This document shows, one piece after another, positions 8,348-19,985 of a stretch of DNA of 64,000 nt. Within the stretch, counting starts at the first letter, position 1; each line of letters opens with the position of its first letter. The stretch lies in the NCBI RefSeq assembly GCF_000350225.1, contig NW_005179260.1, positions 25,145 through 89,144 of the forward strand, in the 5' to 3' direction. Made by a program: the position numbers and the translations under genes. The notes under the pieces were generated by a model. The model saw only the letters and a list, made by a program, of their open reading frames with translations, was not told the DNA's origin and ran no database searches. This DNA comes from Chondrus crispus (lineage: Eukaryota > Rhodophyta > Florideophyceae > Gigartinales > Gigartinaceae).

Positions 8348-10037
8348 GTGGCTCTCCGGGAGCGCTCCGAGTCAGACGGCTCTCCTAGGTGCCACGGTTG
8401 AGACAACTGACCTCACTCCTACGTTCCCAAACAGCAACATTTTCGAGATGCGACGTTTGAAACTACCCTCATTCAAAGACGTCGTATACTTGAATTTGCT
8501 TCAAACAGCGAGCCATCAAGATTGAAAATGCCCAGAGTTCGGGCCACAGATCCCAATTTAAAGGCGGTAACCTACCGTACCACTTCAGGGCCTGCAGCGT
8601 TGAGAGCACGCAAAAGTGGGGGTCATGCTGACATCAATTCAAAATGAAAATCTATTCCCCAAAGGACACAGCGATGATGCGGACCTTCAGGTATCGGTGC
8701 AAGTCCTCAACTACAGTTCCGTACAGTAGATTTGGCAGCCTACTACGCGAACATCTAAAACGTCTCCAATCGGATTGTAGACGCTCAGATCTCTTGTGAA
8801 ACACGCGAACCCCGACTCATACAGTACACATGTAGATGAACAAGCTACGGTATCTGATTGGCCGCGCGCAGTATGATTGAGAAAGACAATTGGAGGATCA
8901 GGGGCGGTGCTCCTTGGGTATACCGCATGATCCGATTTGGTGTCAGTACCACGATCCGATTTGGTGTCAGTACCACCAGGTCCCTTTCGCTTCACGGCCG
9001 CGGGTGCCATCCCTAGCATTTCGTCTCACGATTCCCTCATATGCTAGGAGAACAAAAAACAGCGAACTAAAGAACCAGCAGCTAACAGCTAACGAAAAAA
9101 GGCCTTTTCCCAGCCAAGTGACGTCCCCTTCAGACAAGGTCCTACAGGGCTACATCCGCAGACCTCTATTTGCGCCTGTATCCCACATTGCGTAGGCGTG
9201 CTCTGGCGTTTTCCCGTCGACGTCTCTAGGATAGAGAATTCCTAGTTGATAGGTATGTTATCTGAGTGAAGTGGGGCGATGTCGAGTGTGTAAGATAAAG
9301 TTTTCTTCTAAACGAAGCAAGCTCAGGACATTATCAGCCTACACGTGCGACTGGGCACATAGAATATGGAGTCGAGATGGATCCAGGAGGTGGCGGTGTC
9401 AGATATACTGTAGAGCAAAGACTCTTTTGCGGACGCAATTTAAGGTTTAGAGCTCCAATCCAGAATGGGATGTGAGGATTTGCTGTGGGAGGATGACACA
9501 AGTCAATTCAGTATCCCGTTAAAGTACTTTTCCCACGTCTATTAATCGACGATATGTCCACTGCAACAACCTAGAACAAGACCATTCACCCTCCCTCGGG
9601 ATATGAACTACCAATTTTACTGGAGAAATGAAAATCAAGGGAGATCATCATTTCAGCTCCCCGAATGGAGCTCATGGTGGTAGAAACGAAAGAGGAGTCC
9701 AAAAATGTTAGCACGGATCATTGACTCTTTGTCCCCGTGCTCCCGTGGGTAGCAAGTAAAACGGTATTGAGCCAAATATGTGTGAGTCTCTTTCTGTAGG
9801 TGGTTTCTTGTTGGCGAATGAGAGATGACAGCCAGAAACGGGACATTTTTTGAAGTTGCCTTGGTAAGTACAGTCAGTCCATCAAGAGTATTTGCATGTA
9901 CCGTGGTCAGTATTCCTTCTGAGGCTGAACTAAATAATTTTTCATATCTCAATTCAACTGGGCGTTGTCTATCACGAAAGATCCCTTTTTCGGAAGGTGC
10001 TGATGAATTTCGACATCTGTCCAAAAAAGAGCTTGTG
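8348..10037. other. Intergenic stretch without a recognisable gene
   Basis: I see no protein homology here. Apart from the 24-bp duplication at 8929-8976 and scattered TACTGTA-like heptamers it looks unstructured. Open frames in it are short and unlike any family I know. Confidence 0.6.
8929..8976 (+). repeat. Perfect tandem duplication of a 24-bp unit
   Basis: The unit beginning GATCCGATTTGGTGTCAGTA occurs twice without a mismatch. Confidence 0.9.
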
Positions 10038-10420
10038 ATCACATTTATGAGTGGTATCTCATATCTTATTGGTGCAAGGGTTTCTACAACCTACCACACT
10101 GTAAAGGCCTGTCTACTATCGTTTGCATATCTTCGGTTCCCAAAACGACACTGAGGACCTCTGTCTAGACCGAGCCTCGTCAGGCTCGGTCTAAAGTTTA
10201 GACTCATATACACCTTTGTTTAGACTCTAAACAAAGGTGCATATGAGTCGCTTCTCTTGCATTAGATATGAGACTTGAAACGTTTTCACAGCTACCGTAC
10301 AGTGTAGTGTCCAGTATGCAAACTTGTCTGGAAACGAAAGTGTAAGAAATCTATTTGCTTCTCCTTTTCGTCTATGCACATGCTACGTGAAATGCTCGTT
10401 ACCTATTCCGTACATACCGA
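10038..10420 (+). repeat. Dispersed repeat family R1, copy 2, carrying a foldback insertion
   Basis: This is homologous to 7150-7440 but contains about 94 extra bases (10156-10249) after the shared CGACACTGAG. Beyond them similarity resumes at GCTTCTCTTGCATTAG. The copies have diverged visibly, so the duplication is not recent. Confidence 0.75.
10156..10249. mobile_element. Two-hairpin foldback insertion inside repeat R1
   Basis: The segment is absent from the other R1 copy. It holds an 11-bp perfect hairpin (10166-10176 with 10183-10193, six-base loop). It also holds a 49-bp palindrome (10201-10224 with 10226-10249, one mismatch, one-base centre). It encodes nothing. A foldback or MITE-like insertion is the simplest reading. 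A clear target duplication is not visible. Confidence 0.6.
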
Positions 10421-12025
10421 AGGCAGTTGCAAAAGCGCAGCGATTTCAAACACAGTAGGCAGAAAGGTATTCATCGGTGCTTGTTTCTTCTCCACTGTAC
10501 CAAACAGAATTCTTCCGGTCTATATCTTGTGCAAGGACAGCGTTATCATTACTCAATTGTTTTTCGTCGACAGGCATGTAGGAAGGTGTTTTACCCTCGT
10601 GGGTTGACGTGGCTCTTGCCGTGCAACTGCAAATTTATGTGTGAACTTGTTTGCTGTCATGTAAAGGACAAGCTCGCACTAGAAATCCGCGTGTTGCAAG
10701 ACCTGTACAGTCAGACTGACAAGCAAGCAAAAGTGGTCCATTGCCAACTCGGATGTGATGGGACAATGATGAGGTACTTTCTTGCACCCCCCAAGCAGCT
10801 GTACAAAGATACTGACTCCTTCACCTACTAAACTATCCATCCTCATCAATAATGCGGAAAACAAAGTGTGCACCTGTTTTACACCTTTATTTCGAATACT
10901 GGAAGGATTATTTTATGCCAATACTCAGCACAATACCGGGCAGTGAGAGATCCCCGAAAGCCGAAAGATGATTCTGCTTGATAGCAGCTCAAGCATGCCG
11001 AGAAGGTCACGTACAGTGAGAAGAAATTTACCCAGAAAGGCAGAGAGGTGCACGGGAAGATTCGTAGGTCACAGCACATGTAGGACTGCGTTATATTGGT
11101 TCATCACTCCAAGTCTAAGTTTAGAGATTGCAGATGATGAAGGAGGAATTGAATTTTGACTGACGGACAGTACTGTTTCTGATACGCATTTGCGTTTCTG
11201 AATTTCTGTCAAGACACTCGTGTGCCAATGAGTTACAGTATTGTACACTATACCGTAAAGAACTGTATGATTATCCCGGTAGGGTATCATACTTCGTCGG
11301 CGTTGTGGCTCGGTACCGTAGGTCTGACTACTCGAAAGACACGCGAGGTAAGGCGAGCAATGCTTGCTTGGCCTTTCTCTGTAGGCAACAGACTGGCTGT
11401 AACGTTTGAAGAAAAATATGAAATAATAATAAACAGGACTGGAACTTGGCAAACAAATCCCATTTCTTCCCCTACCGGATCCACTAGACAAGTGCTGGCA
11501 CTTGATGGTCGGACTGGCACTAGTCCGACCATCAGTAGAGCCGCATTGTACGAGAACATCGCCCCAATCAGAGAAAATCACATGCCCTCTTGCAAACATC
11601 CAGAAGATACCCTAAAGACTAATAAGAGAGAAAAGTGCGTGATAATTAATTTCATAGATGGAAGAAGAAAAAACGACAATATCCTCTTTCTATTTCAGAA
11701 ATATGTTCCCACGGCCGTCCGTCCAGTTGGTGAGATTTACTCTTATATCGAACTACATCGATTTGCTAAACAGCAACAAAGAATCTGCTGGAGGCATGTT
11801 TCGATTCGAGGTGCATGGCCCGGTAACAAGTATAGTAGTAAGCTAATCTTCAGTAATTAGGGCGCGTTACGATAGTTACACCCCGCCCTCTCTGAGTTCT
11901 TGTGTCTTGTAAGACAGACAGTGTTATCGTATGTACTACTGTACTGTAACAACGGTTTTGCATGGTGCGAGGGAAATACGTAGAGTAGTCGCCTGCTCTC
12001 CAAGATCTCTCGTCAATATTATTTC
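10421..12025. other. Intergenic stretch with a hairpin, no recognisable gene
   Basis: Open frames of 130-212 codons occur on both strands (for example 10427-10831 plus and 11222-11860 plus). They overlap one another on opposite strands, carry no domain or signal I recognise, and are probably fortuitous. The stretch ends at the target duplication of Copia-2. Confidence 0.5.
11503..11534. repeat. Perfect 13-bp hairpin
   Basis: TGATGGTCGGACT is followed by a six-base loop and its exact reverse complement. Confidence 0.85.
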
Positions 12026-12718
12026 TGTCAAAACCGTAACAATTTATTCTCTACGTTGGTAGAATATTTACCGAAGTAAATATATGTCTGACTTCAATGT
12101 CGAGTCAGATCTTGAAAAGCCGACCCTTCCGAGAGCGCGTGCCGCGTACGACAGGAACTGTCGGGAGGAGTTGGTCTCTCCGGTTTGTCCACAAACGGGC
12201 CGCGTACAGCAGGAAGGTAGACTACCGAAGGGCAGCGGATGCAGCAAGTCACCGTTGCCCGGAGACAGGGGTGCCGAGTTGGATAGGCTGATTCCGTGCG
12301 CAAGGTTCTAAGATTCAAACGCGAAGTATGTCGCCGCGTGGTTCAACAGTCTCCTCACTGCTCGGTTGTCAATGCTTGACGCCCTCTCGAGCCTTCGACT
12401 ATGCCGGACTAGTTGCACTAGGATTTGGTTGCGCAATTAAAGCACTGTGTTGTTCTGTTCTTTTTCTCGTTGTTTTCTTTTGATATCTATCCGCAAACGT
12501 ATCTACTTATATCGCTAATGCAGAGCTACTTCATTCCTAATGCTCCAGCTAGGTGCCTCTCGATAAAGCAAAAACGATGGCCGCTGGCAGAATACTGTAT
12601 TTGGCGCATATGCCATGTATGCGATATCAACCCTGAATTTCAGATTCCCATTTCGAGAATCGCAAGCCTGATTTATCATATCCATTTCCTTCGTTGGTTC
12701 CATGCGTGCAGATTAACA
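12026..12718 (-). repeat. 3' LTR of Copia-2
   Basis: On the minus strand it begins TGTTAATCTG and ends TTTTGACA (TG...CA termini). Its first six bases supply the last Cys codon and stop codon of the gag-pol ORF. Confidence 0.93.
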
Positions 12719-15700
12719 CTCAGAGGTTTTCTGTTTTGTTGTTGCGCATTGTATCTCTGTAGATTTTCCTTTCGCGTTGTCCACCCATCCGTTGGGATCC
12801 AAGTGAAGCTTGTTGGTGCGCATGACCTGTAGCAGAGCATGGTTTTCATTTGCCAGCTCCTTTGTGAGTCCGTCAGCGATGTTTTCCTTACCTGCTATCC
12901 ATGCCAGATATCTCAACTCTCCTTTCTCATGGCTTTCTCTTAGTGCGTGCGCATCGATCTGTAGGCGTTTCTCCAATGTTGCGCTGCTCTTGGCTACCAC
13001 ATTAAATACGGTTCTGGAGTCAATGTATCCATCAATCTGTATTGATTGCCCTAGCAGTTCCTCCAATACTGCTCTCACCACAAAGGCCTGGTCAAAACCA
13101 TACACAAGGGCATGAAGTTCCGCAGCCATTACTGATCTGGTCACACGTTTGCATCTGGAGCTACCGTAGTGTATGATATTCGCATTGTTGTTGGAGTCGA
13201 CTAGGAGAACGACACAGCCAATTTGCGATTTGTATCTATCGGCGTTAGCGAAAGAGGCGTCCGTGAACAATGCTAAACGAAGCGAACTTCTTTCTAACGG
13301 TATGAATGTTAGGCCCATGTCTTTGGTGTTGTGGCAACGTTCCACAATGCTTTCCATTTTCGAATATGTGCTGGCCTCCGGATTGTTCACTTCACTTGCT
13401 AAGAGCTGTACGGGTGCACAAAGGTCAGGTCTAGTACAGCATCCGATATACTGTAGTAATGCACGCACGCTCACAAGCTCGTCCTGGTTTCTAGGCCTGG
13501 ATATCTTTCCAAGTTTGTCCATCTGTCGCAGCAAATGAACTCGGTTTCTTTCAACAGTGATTTGACAACCATTAAATGATGTCGTCTCTCCAGTCTTTAG
13601 AATCTTTCGCGGCTTGCATTTAAAACGCTTAGATTCGCGTTCTTCGTCCTTCAAAAATTCAACTGTCCCATGTCCAAACGAGTCGTCGACCTGTAGAGCA
13701 GTTACACCCTCAGCATGCATGTCTCCTGGGCGATATAGAAGGCAAGGGTCACCCGTGGTGCTTTTCATAGAAAGCCGTTCTCTGTGATGCGTCCAGTATG
13801 TCACAAACCAGTGCAATCCGCTCTCTGGGACTCCATAAAGTGGCTTAAGAACACAAAGCACGACATCCGCACCGAGATTCATTTCTTTTGGTGGACGAGG
13901 AAATATTTTTCGTTCCAGAGGTGACTCTGATTGCAAGTAAGCCTGAGAAATATCTCGAATGTAAGATTGGTGCTCTCTAAATATAGCCGCCGTGGCCATC
14001 GCAACTCTCTGTCCCATGCGACTTATTGTTGGTGACTTTGTGGCAATAGAGCTAGCCCCCTTGTCCTTATAGTTCTGCGCGACTAGCCGTGACTTTTCTG
14101 CAATGCTTCCATCTTCCAAGGTCTTGAGTGTATCCACCCATCTTGATCCGTAGATTCTTGTTCCCTTTGGCACAGACGAAAGCTTCACCACTTCGAATGT
14201 TTGTCGTTCCTCCAATCCCTGTAGCTCAGTCATTCTGGACTTTGAAAAATCTCGAGGTTCGTCGGGAGTACAGTACAGGTAACTTCCAGGACCAAACATT
14301 GCTTGTAGAGAGATATCTGAACATAAGAAGTTCTCATCCTCCTCAATTGCTCCTGGTTCATTGCTAAGTTCGACGGGTGATTGAGTTGTGCTCCCTTGGA
14401 GGTTTTCTTTCGGGAATGATGGCGAGTTTTGAGGCTTAACCACATTCGATCGGAATATCTTGCGCCCTCTCGGAAGTTGCACAACAACTGTCTCTCCATC
14501 TATATGAATAAATGGATATGGTCCGTCCCATTTCTCGGTCGTTTTCCTGTAAACGTATACAGGAGAACCTGCGGGCAGTCGGGAAAGTTCCTCGCTATTC
14601 TCCTTGGCCTTGGGTCCCCCAGGGTGTCTCAATCCGAAAGCAACTCTCCTCTGTGCCTGTACCTTTCGAACACTGTCCATGGCATCATCCATCGACTTTG
14701 CACGTTCTAACTGTGTTGTATTCGGCGCTGACAGAGGGTGTCGAGGGAGGGCTCCATAAACAAGCAGAGTAGGACAGAGTCCTTCAGGCCCTATCGTATC
14801 ATTTACAGCTTTCAAAGCCATTTGCAAGCAGTCGCTGTCGGACTCACTTGTCGGCAGAGAATCACGGATCTTCTTGAATGCAGCTCTTAGTGGGGCGTGG
14901 TAGCGCTCAACATGAGACATAGTGGAAGGGGACTCAATGGGAGCTGGAAGTACAGTAATTCCCTCTGCAGTCGCCGATTCCACGAATTCTTTTGCTATGA
15001 AGTTGGTACCTTGATCCATACGCAAAAAATCTGGCGGTCCCAAGTAAACTCTGCTCCAACATCGCAGCAATCCTTTCCAGGTGTCAGATGCCCTTTGTCT
15101 GTTTAAGAAAACTGCCGAAGTGTAGTGCGTAGCTTCGTCAACAACATGAAGCACCGGTTTTCCATTGAGTGTCATAATGTCTACTGCAAGAGTATGATTG
15201 AACTTCAAGTCATTCGTTCCAACAGTGAGTTTGAACCGTCGCGGTCGTGAAGCATGTGTTGCACATGTTGTGCAAGCTTTTGTCAGTCGCATGATGGCGT
15301 CTTGGACTTCTCTGTCCATGTGATCTGGGTTTGCTCTTTTGAGGAGATTTGTGAGTGCAGACACGGAGGGATGCCCAAAATTCCTATGGAGCTTTCGGAG
15401 CTCTTTTTCGGAATAAAGGGAGTTCACGACATCTTCCGACTTCCAATTGTGTACCATGAAGTCGTTCTCCAGGGAAACTGATTGGCTTCTATGCTTGTAA
15501 GAAATAGACAGTTTTTGTACGCTGATGTCTAATCCCCCTTCTCTCATGTCCCTAAGACACAGTAGTGAAGGAGAGTTGTGAGAAAATATCTGAAACTTGA
15601 CATGAAGAACGACGTTGAGATCAACAAAAGGTACAGGGATAATAGCAGACCCTAACGAACCCCTTTTTGAACCTCCAAATCCTGACACAGTTCTCCCCTC

Positions 15701-17632
15701 TGTTCTGTCAATAGACAAAGGGACGTTGTTCTCTCTACAGTATGCTTTATACTGTGAGAGAGACATACATGAAGAGCGATTGGCGCCAGTGTCCAGAATA
15801 AGTCCTCTAAACGTGTCCTGTTCACCTAGAGACAGTTGCGCATGCATGAAAGCCATATCTCGCTCCAAATCTGCGATAAAAGACCTACCATGCAGAAAAG
15901 AAGCATTTGCCATGTCTTCCTCAAGGGATTTGTTTAGACTGTACTCATCTCTCATCTCATCTTGAAGTTCCAAGATGTTTGCCTCATCGTCTTCATCAGA
16001 AATGAAGCCTTGCTCCTCATCTGTATCTCCGGCTGTCCATAGGGCATTTGCGACTTCTGCAAGATCATCAACGGTGTATGTCTTGTTCGAAGAGTTGTTC
16101 TTCAGCTTATCAATTGCTGCAACGATTTCCTTGGGAGCATGTTTCTCTCTTGCCATGTGATCTCCGCCACATACCCAGCAACCCTTGACATTGGCCAGCC
16201 TACGTCTGTTCTTATGGTATCCACGCCGTACAGTGCTACCCAATTGCTTTCGGGCTTGCCCACCGAATGATTTTCCCAAGCCATAGTGCGCTTGCACATC
16301 ATCGTTGTGACTATCCACTGCTGTCCAATTTGCGCCTGCTGATCTTGGCTCATTTGAAAGGGAAGCGGCAATGCGGTGCATTGCCTCGTGCGCTGTCTTC
16401 GGTACTCTTTCTCTCAAAGATCGTTCGAGATGCGGAATATCCGCAGCCATGACAAGTTGGTCTCGTAGGAAGCTGTCGCGGTGGTACTGAACATCCAACT
16501 GGTTCTGTATTCGCGATAGTCGGTGAGAAAGCTCACGGAATACTTCCACTTCACTCTTCATCGGCTGCCGTCGCATTGCCTCCGAAAGTGAAGCCTTTTG
16601 CCATATACGCAAGAGTCTGTTACGTTGTTCCTCACTTGTAAACCATTTGCGCAGTGAGTTTACAATCTCTCCGTATGAAGCCTCACTGTTTCTGAACGTA
16701 GTAGAATAGTACGACAGTGCATCATCTCGTAGCATTACTGGAATGGCTCTTGCTTTTTCGTCATCGGTGAGGCAGCAGGTGGCGGCCAGTGTTTCAAAGA
16801 CTTCCAGAGAACCGTCTAGATCCTCTTCCCATTGACCTCCGTACAGTTTTCTTCCGCCGTAGGCTTTCATGAGCGACATAATGGCACCAGAACCCCTCCC
16901 TGAACTGTGAAGTCTTATCGCAGTCCCATCATGGCGTTTCTGATCTTGTATCACATTGGATGCAGTAGGGGAATGGGTAGATCGTTTCGAATCTAAAACC
17001 CCCATACGCCGAAAACTATACTGCTCCTCAGCTCCGCGGTCATCTTCATTGCCAGTGATAATACCAGCAATGTCGTGTGCCTTTTCGCTGCCGAATTCTT
17101 TTGTAGAATACGACTGTCGACGTTGTCTCAAGTCTCTCATGGCACTTCCCTTGCGGCTTTGTTCGTCAGGATCATTTTCATGAACCTCTGTCACATCTCT
17201 CCGGTCAACATTCCTTACTGGCGTGCACGAAATTTCAGGTTCTAGACGGGGAAACGTGTCCGCTGTCAAGCACTCCGTGAGTGCATTTGCTCTCGAAAGA
17301 CCGCGTTGTTTCCGAACTTTCACTCCTCTCGACCGTAAGAAGTCCACCCATTTAACTTGCTGTGTTGACGACATGGCCTTGATCGAGGCTTTCCGAAATG
17401 TACACGTGAAGTCTATCCAAAGCTCTTCTTCGCGAAGTGCTTTGTTTGCCATTAAACATTCCCACATTTCCGTACTGTAATTTCGTACGTCTTCCTCATA
17501 AGCCTTGACAAGCTCTCGGTCAGCGCCTTCTGGTGGTGGTGCTGGATCGCCAAGGTCTTGTCCTTGAACAGGGATGTACTCCAAATTTGGGTTGGCTACT
17601 GTAGCGTCTTCTTCAACAGGAGACTCGCACAT
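12713..17632 (-). CDS. Copia-2 gag-pol polyprotein (1639 aa)
   Basis: One ORF starts at the ATG at 17630-17632. The gag region (about 1-520) has a capsid-like helical segment and a zinc knuckle CWVCGGDHMAREKH (485-498), which is CCHH-like rather than CCHC. Aspartic protease: LDTGANRS, with the catalytic DTG at 614-616. Integrase: H749-x4-H754, C787-x2-C790, then D818, D873 (MDQGTNF) and E909 (HVERYH). Reverse transcriptase: D1227 in RDISQAYLQS, and QVDD at 1314-1317 in place of the usual YVDD. RNase H: FTDASFAN (D1458), MAAELHA, YIDSRTVF (D1538) and IADGLTK. The order PR-IN-RT-RH is that of Ty1/copia. Gag and pol share one frame, unlike Copia-1 and Copia-3, so their ratio must be set in another way. 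The ORF is uninterrupted, and its stop codon lies inside the 3' LTR. Confidence 0.95.
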   Translation of the reverse strand: MCESPVEEDATVANPNLEYIPVQGQDLGDPAPPPEGADRELVKAYEEDVRNYSTEMWECLMANKALREEELWIDFTCTFRKASIKAMSSTQQVKWVDFLRSRGVKVRKQRGLSRANALTECLTADTFPRLEPEISCTPVRNVDRRDVTEVHENDPDEQSRKGSAMRDLRQRRQSYSTKEFGSEKAHDIAGIITGNEDDRGAEEQYSFRRMGVLDSKRSTHSPTASNVIQDQKRHDGTAIRLHSSGRGSGAIMSLMKAYGGRKLYGGQWEEDLDGSLEVFETLAATCCLTDDEKARAIPVMLRDDALSYYSTTFRNSEASYGEIVNSLRKWFTSEEQRNRLLRIWQKASLSEAMRRQPMKSEVEVFRELSHRLSRIQNQLDVQYHRDSFLRDQLVMAADIPHLERSLRERVPKTAHEAMHRIAASLSNEPRSAGANWTAVDSHNDDVQAHYGLGKSFGGQARKQLGSTVRRGYHKNRRRLANVKGCWVCGGDHMAREKHAPKEIVAAIDKLKNNSSNKTYTVDDLAEVANALWTAGDTDEEQGFISDEDDEANILELQDEMRDEYSLNKSLEEDMANASFLHGRSFIADLERDMAFMHAQLSLGEQDTFRGLILDTGANRSSCMSLSQYKAYCRENNVPLSIDRTEGRTVSGFGGSKRGSLGSAIIPVPFVDLNVVLHVKFQIFSHNSPSLLCLRDMREGGLDISVQKLSISYKHRSQSVSLENDFMVHNWKSEDVVNSLYSEKELRKLHRNFGHPSVSALTNLLKRANPDHMDREVQDAIMRLTKACTTCATHASRPRRFKLTVGTNDLKFNHTLAVDIMTLNGKPVLHVVDEATHYTSAVFLNRQRASDTWKGLLRCWSRVYLGPPDFLRMDQGTNFIAKEFVESATAEGITVLPAPIESPSTMSHVERYHAPLRAAFKKIRDSLPTSESDSDCLQMALKAVNDTIGPEGLCPTLLVYGALPRHPLSAPNTTQLERAKSMDDAMDSVRKVQAQRRVAFGLRHPGGPKAKENSEELSRLPAGSPVYVYRKTTEKWDGPYPFIHIDGETVVVQLPRGRKIFRSNVVKPQNSPSFPKENLQGSTTQSPVELSNEPGAIEEDENFLCSDISLQAMFGPGSYLYCTPDEPRDFSKSRMTELQGLEERQTFEVVKLSSVPKGTRIYGSRWVDTLKTLEDGSIAEKSRLVAQNYKDKGASSIATKSPTISRMGQRVAMATAAIFREHQSYIRDISQAYLQSESPLERKIFPRPPKEMNLGADVVLCVLKPLYGVPESGLHWFVTYWTHHRERLSMKSTTGDPCLLYRPGDMHAEGVTALQVDDSFGHGTVEFLKDEERESKRFKCKPRKILKTGETTSFNGCQITVERNRVHLLRQMDKLGKISRPRNQDELVSVRALLQYIGCCTRPDLCAPVQLLASEVNNPEASTYSKMESIVERCHNTKDMGLTFIPLERSSLRLALFTDASFANADRYKSQIGCVVLLVDSNNNANIIHYGSSRCKRVTRSVMAAELHALVYGFDQAFVVRAVLEELLGQSIQIDGYIDSRTVFNVVAKSSATLEKRLQIDAHALRESHEKGELRYLAWIAGKENIADGLTKELANENHALLQVMRTNKLHLDPNGWVDNAKGKSTEIQCATTKQKTSEC

Positions 17633-17686
17633 GTCGATTTGTTTTGCAGAGCTATACTTGTCCGTTTTGTTGCTGCAGCTTCAAGG

Positions 17687-17702
17687 GACAGTTATAACTG
17701 TC
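17687..17702. repeat. 16-bp perfect palindrome across the Copia-2 primer-binding/LTR junction
   Basis: GACAGTTATAACTGTC spans the inner edge of the 5' LTR, where the primer-binding site should lie. No TGG start typical of a tRNA 3'-end primer site is present. Confidence 0.7.
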
Positions 17703-18391
17703 AAAACCGTAACAATTTGTTCTCTGCGCTGGTAGAATATTTACCGAAGTAAATATATGTCTGACTTCAATGTCGAGTCAGATCTTGAAAAGCCGACCCT
17801 TCCGAGAGCGCGTGCCGCGTACGACAGGAACTGTCGGGAGGAGTTGGTCTCTCCGGTTTGTCCACAAACGGGCCGCGTACAGCAGGAAGGTAGACTACCG
17901 AAGGGCAGCGGATGCAACAAGTCACCGTTGCCCGGAGACAGGGGTGCCGAGTTGGATAGGCTGATTCCGTGCGCAAGGTTCTAAGATTCAAACGCGAAGT
18001 ATGTCGCCGCGTGGTTCAACAGTCTCCTCACTGCTCGGTTGTCAATGCTTGACGCCCTCTCGAGCCTTCGACTATGCCGGACTAGTTGCACTAGGATTTG
18101 GTTGCGCAATTAAAGCACTGTGTTGTTCTGTTCTTTTTCTCGTTGTTTTCTTTTGATATCTATCCGCAAACGTATCTACTTATATCGCTAATGCAGAGCT
18201 ACTTCATTCCTAATGCTCCAGCTAGGTGCCTCTCGATAAAGCAAAAACGATGGCCGCTGGCAGAATACTGTATTTGGCGCATATGCCATGTATGCGATAT
18301 CAACCCTGAATTTCAGATTCCCATTTCGAGAATCGCAAGCCTGATTTATCATATCCATTTCCTTCGTTGGTTCTATGCGTGCAGATTAACA
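17699..18391 (-). repeat. 5' LTR of Copia-2
   Basis: Equal in length to the 3' LTR (693 bp) and nearly identical to it. Visible differences include GTTCTCTGCGCTGG here against ATTCTCTACGTTGG, and GCAACAAG against GCAGCAAG. It should contain the promoter of the element. Confidence 0.93.
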
Positions 18392-18848
18392 ATTTCTTCT
18401 CTGAGACATGTTACCGCCTTCCGAGATGTTCTGACAGTTTATTCAGACGCATGTAAACTTAAACGGGTAAATCTTCGAACGTGAATGAAGCAGCGAAAAT
18501 GCTCTCTGGACGCCGTTCTCTTTCTCGCAATACCGTACTTTCATGATGTAATGCTTTGTCCCGTTCGATAGCCTCTACAGCTGACTCTTGCGAACGACGT
18601 GGGCCCGCATCGCCAATAAAGTGGTAGAATACAGTAGTGTACTGTAGTACGTAGACGCTTGTTCAATCCACCGCTCTTCACATCTTGAAAGCACACCATG
18701 CAATGTCATAGAGCTCGGGCCAAAGACGATAGATATTCTCATTCTACCTTGGCCGTGTGAGCGAGTCCTCCGTTGGGCCTCGTCCGGTATTGCTCATGGA
18801 TCATGCAAGGTTTCGTGCATAGGTGACAAGGAGAGTAAATCTATCAAT

Positions 18849-19286
18849 ATTAAAAGGAAAAAGTACTTGTAATTTTCAAGCAATCACCATTTTTTATGTC
18901 TTGCGACGGGAACACTCTCAGCCGTTCGTCTACTGGGACTTGGCGAAAACAAACACGGACAAAGACGAGGAGTGAGATTGAAGCGCGCGGACACTTTTGC
19001 ACCCCAACCGCGCACAAAGATCGGACATCGAAGCAAATTAAAAAAAATAGAAAAGTATGCCTGTTTTGTATTTTTGGGTTGTTACACTCTTATACGTAGC
19101 AAGCTGTGAGCAATCGATTGAGATATTTTTTCTTTAATTTCAACCACGTCGTTCTGAGATACGGCGCACTGTCTGGTGCCGTTACGCGCGGCGGTGCACC
19201 TTGGCCCGTGTCGGAGATAATTTTCAAAATATTTTGCATGTCCGATCTTTTTGTCACTGTCCGACAATTGCAGCACCCCCCCTTTA
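18849..19286 (+). repeat. Dispersed repeat family R2, copy 1
   Basis: The segment is the inverse of 46344-46778. Shared stretches include GCAATCACCATTTTTTATG, GAGCAATCGATTGAGATAT and TGAGATACGGCGCACTGTC. It has no coding potential and is about 435 bp long. Its ends read AAAGGAAAAAG and CCTTTAC, weakly inverted. A non-autonomous transposon or old solo LTR is possible. Confidence 0.75.
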
Positions 19287-19985
19287 CGAACTAAGCACTG
19301 ATGCTGGTGGCTTTTTCCTTCCTCTCGCACACACTCATTATGGCTGAAAACTCTAGCCACAGTCTCCTGTGCCATTGTTTGAATGCCATGAAGCAGTCTA
19401 AAGCCAATAACACTTGCTCAGACGTTCGTTTTGGCAGTCCTTTACTACCGTTGTTCAAGGACCGCAAACCGGTCTTTTTACTTGCATGGCACCATTCTAG
19501 CTTTTACGTGAAACTCCCCATGTCTGCCTACCCCTTCAATGTCTAGACGATGTGGTCCGCTCTAGCGCCAAGGCGCTACCCGACTACACTGGACGCCGTT
19601 AGTGGCACGACAGGCTGCTACTAGTTGCTACTAGTTTGTTCTGTATGGTATTGGACCGTTGCCCGCATAATATGCGGGCGAAAAATATTTTGCAAGGTCA
19701 TCTCATACGTACAGTATCCAGACTTTTGCTTTCTTCATAAGAAGGAGAAAGACACCCCCTCCCCACCGTACTTTCGTACTTGAATTCTGTATTTCGAAGG
19801 AACGATGTTGGTAAGAATTAAAACCCCTTTCTGGTGGTTTTCGGAAATGCCGGGGCAAAGAAACGCTTCTGAGTAAACCTCGACACGTTTTGTATTGAAT
19901 TCTTCGATTCAAAGCGCCCGTTTAAAAGGGCAATTGGTTTCTTCAATTCAAGTACTGTAGATCCTTACTCTTTCTGTGTATCGAA

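Larger units (their letters stand above)
12026..18391 (-). mobile_element. Copia-2: complete Ty1/copia retrotransposon
   Basis: Two 693-bp LTRs (12026-12718 and 17699-18391) in direct orientation bound a single gag-pol ORF. The target site ATTTC is duplicated exactly at 12021-12025 and 18392-18396. The LTRs differ at only a handful of positions, so the insertion is fairly recent. Transcription is on the minus strand. The internal region has no stop or frameshift, so this copy is structurally autonomous. Confidence 0.95.

Noticed and set aside
10427..10831. 134-codon Cys-containing ORF
   Set aside because: It begins at the edge of the R1 repeat, has no ATG of clear context and resembles no family.
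11069..11860. Overlapping 176- and 212-codon ORFs on opposite strands
   Set aside because: No recognisable domain, signal peptide or compositional coding signal, and they overlap each other on opposite strands.
12084..12311. 75-codon ATG-started ORF present in both Copia-2 LTRs (also 17757-17984)
   Set aside because: It runs antisense to the element, and its presence in both copies only reflects LTR identity; no domain.
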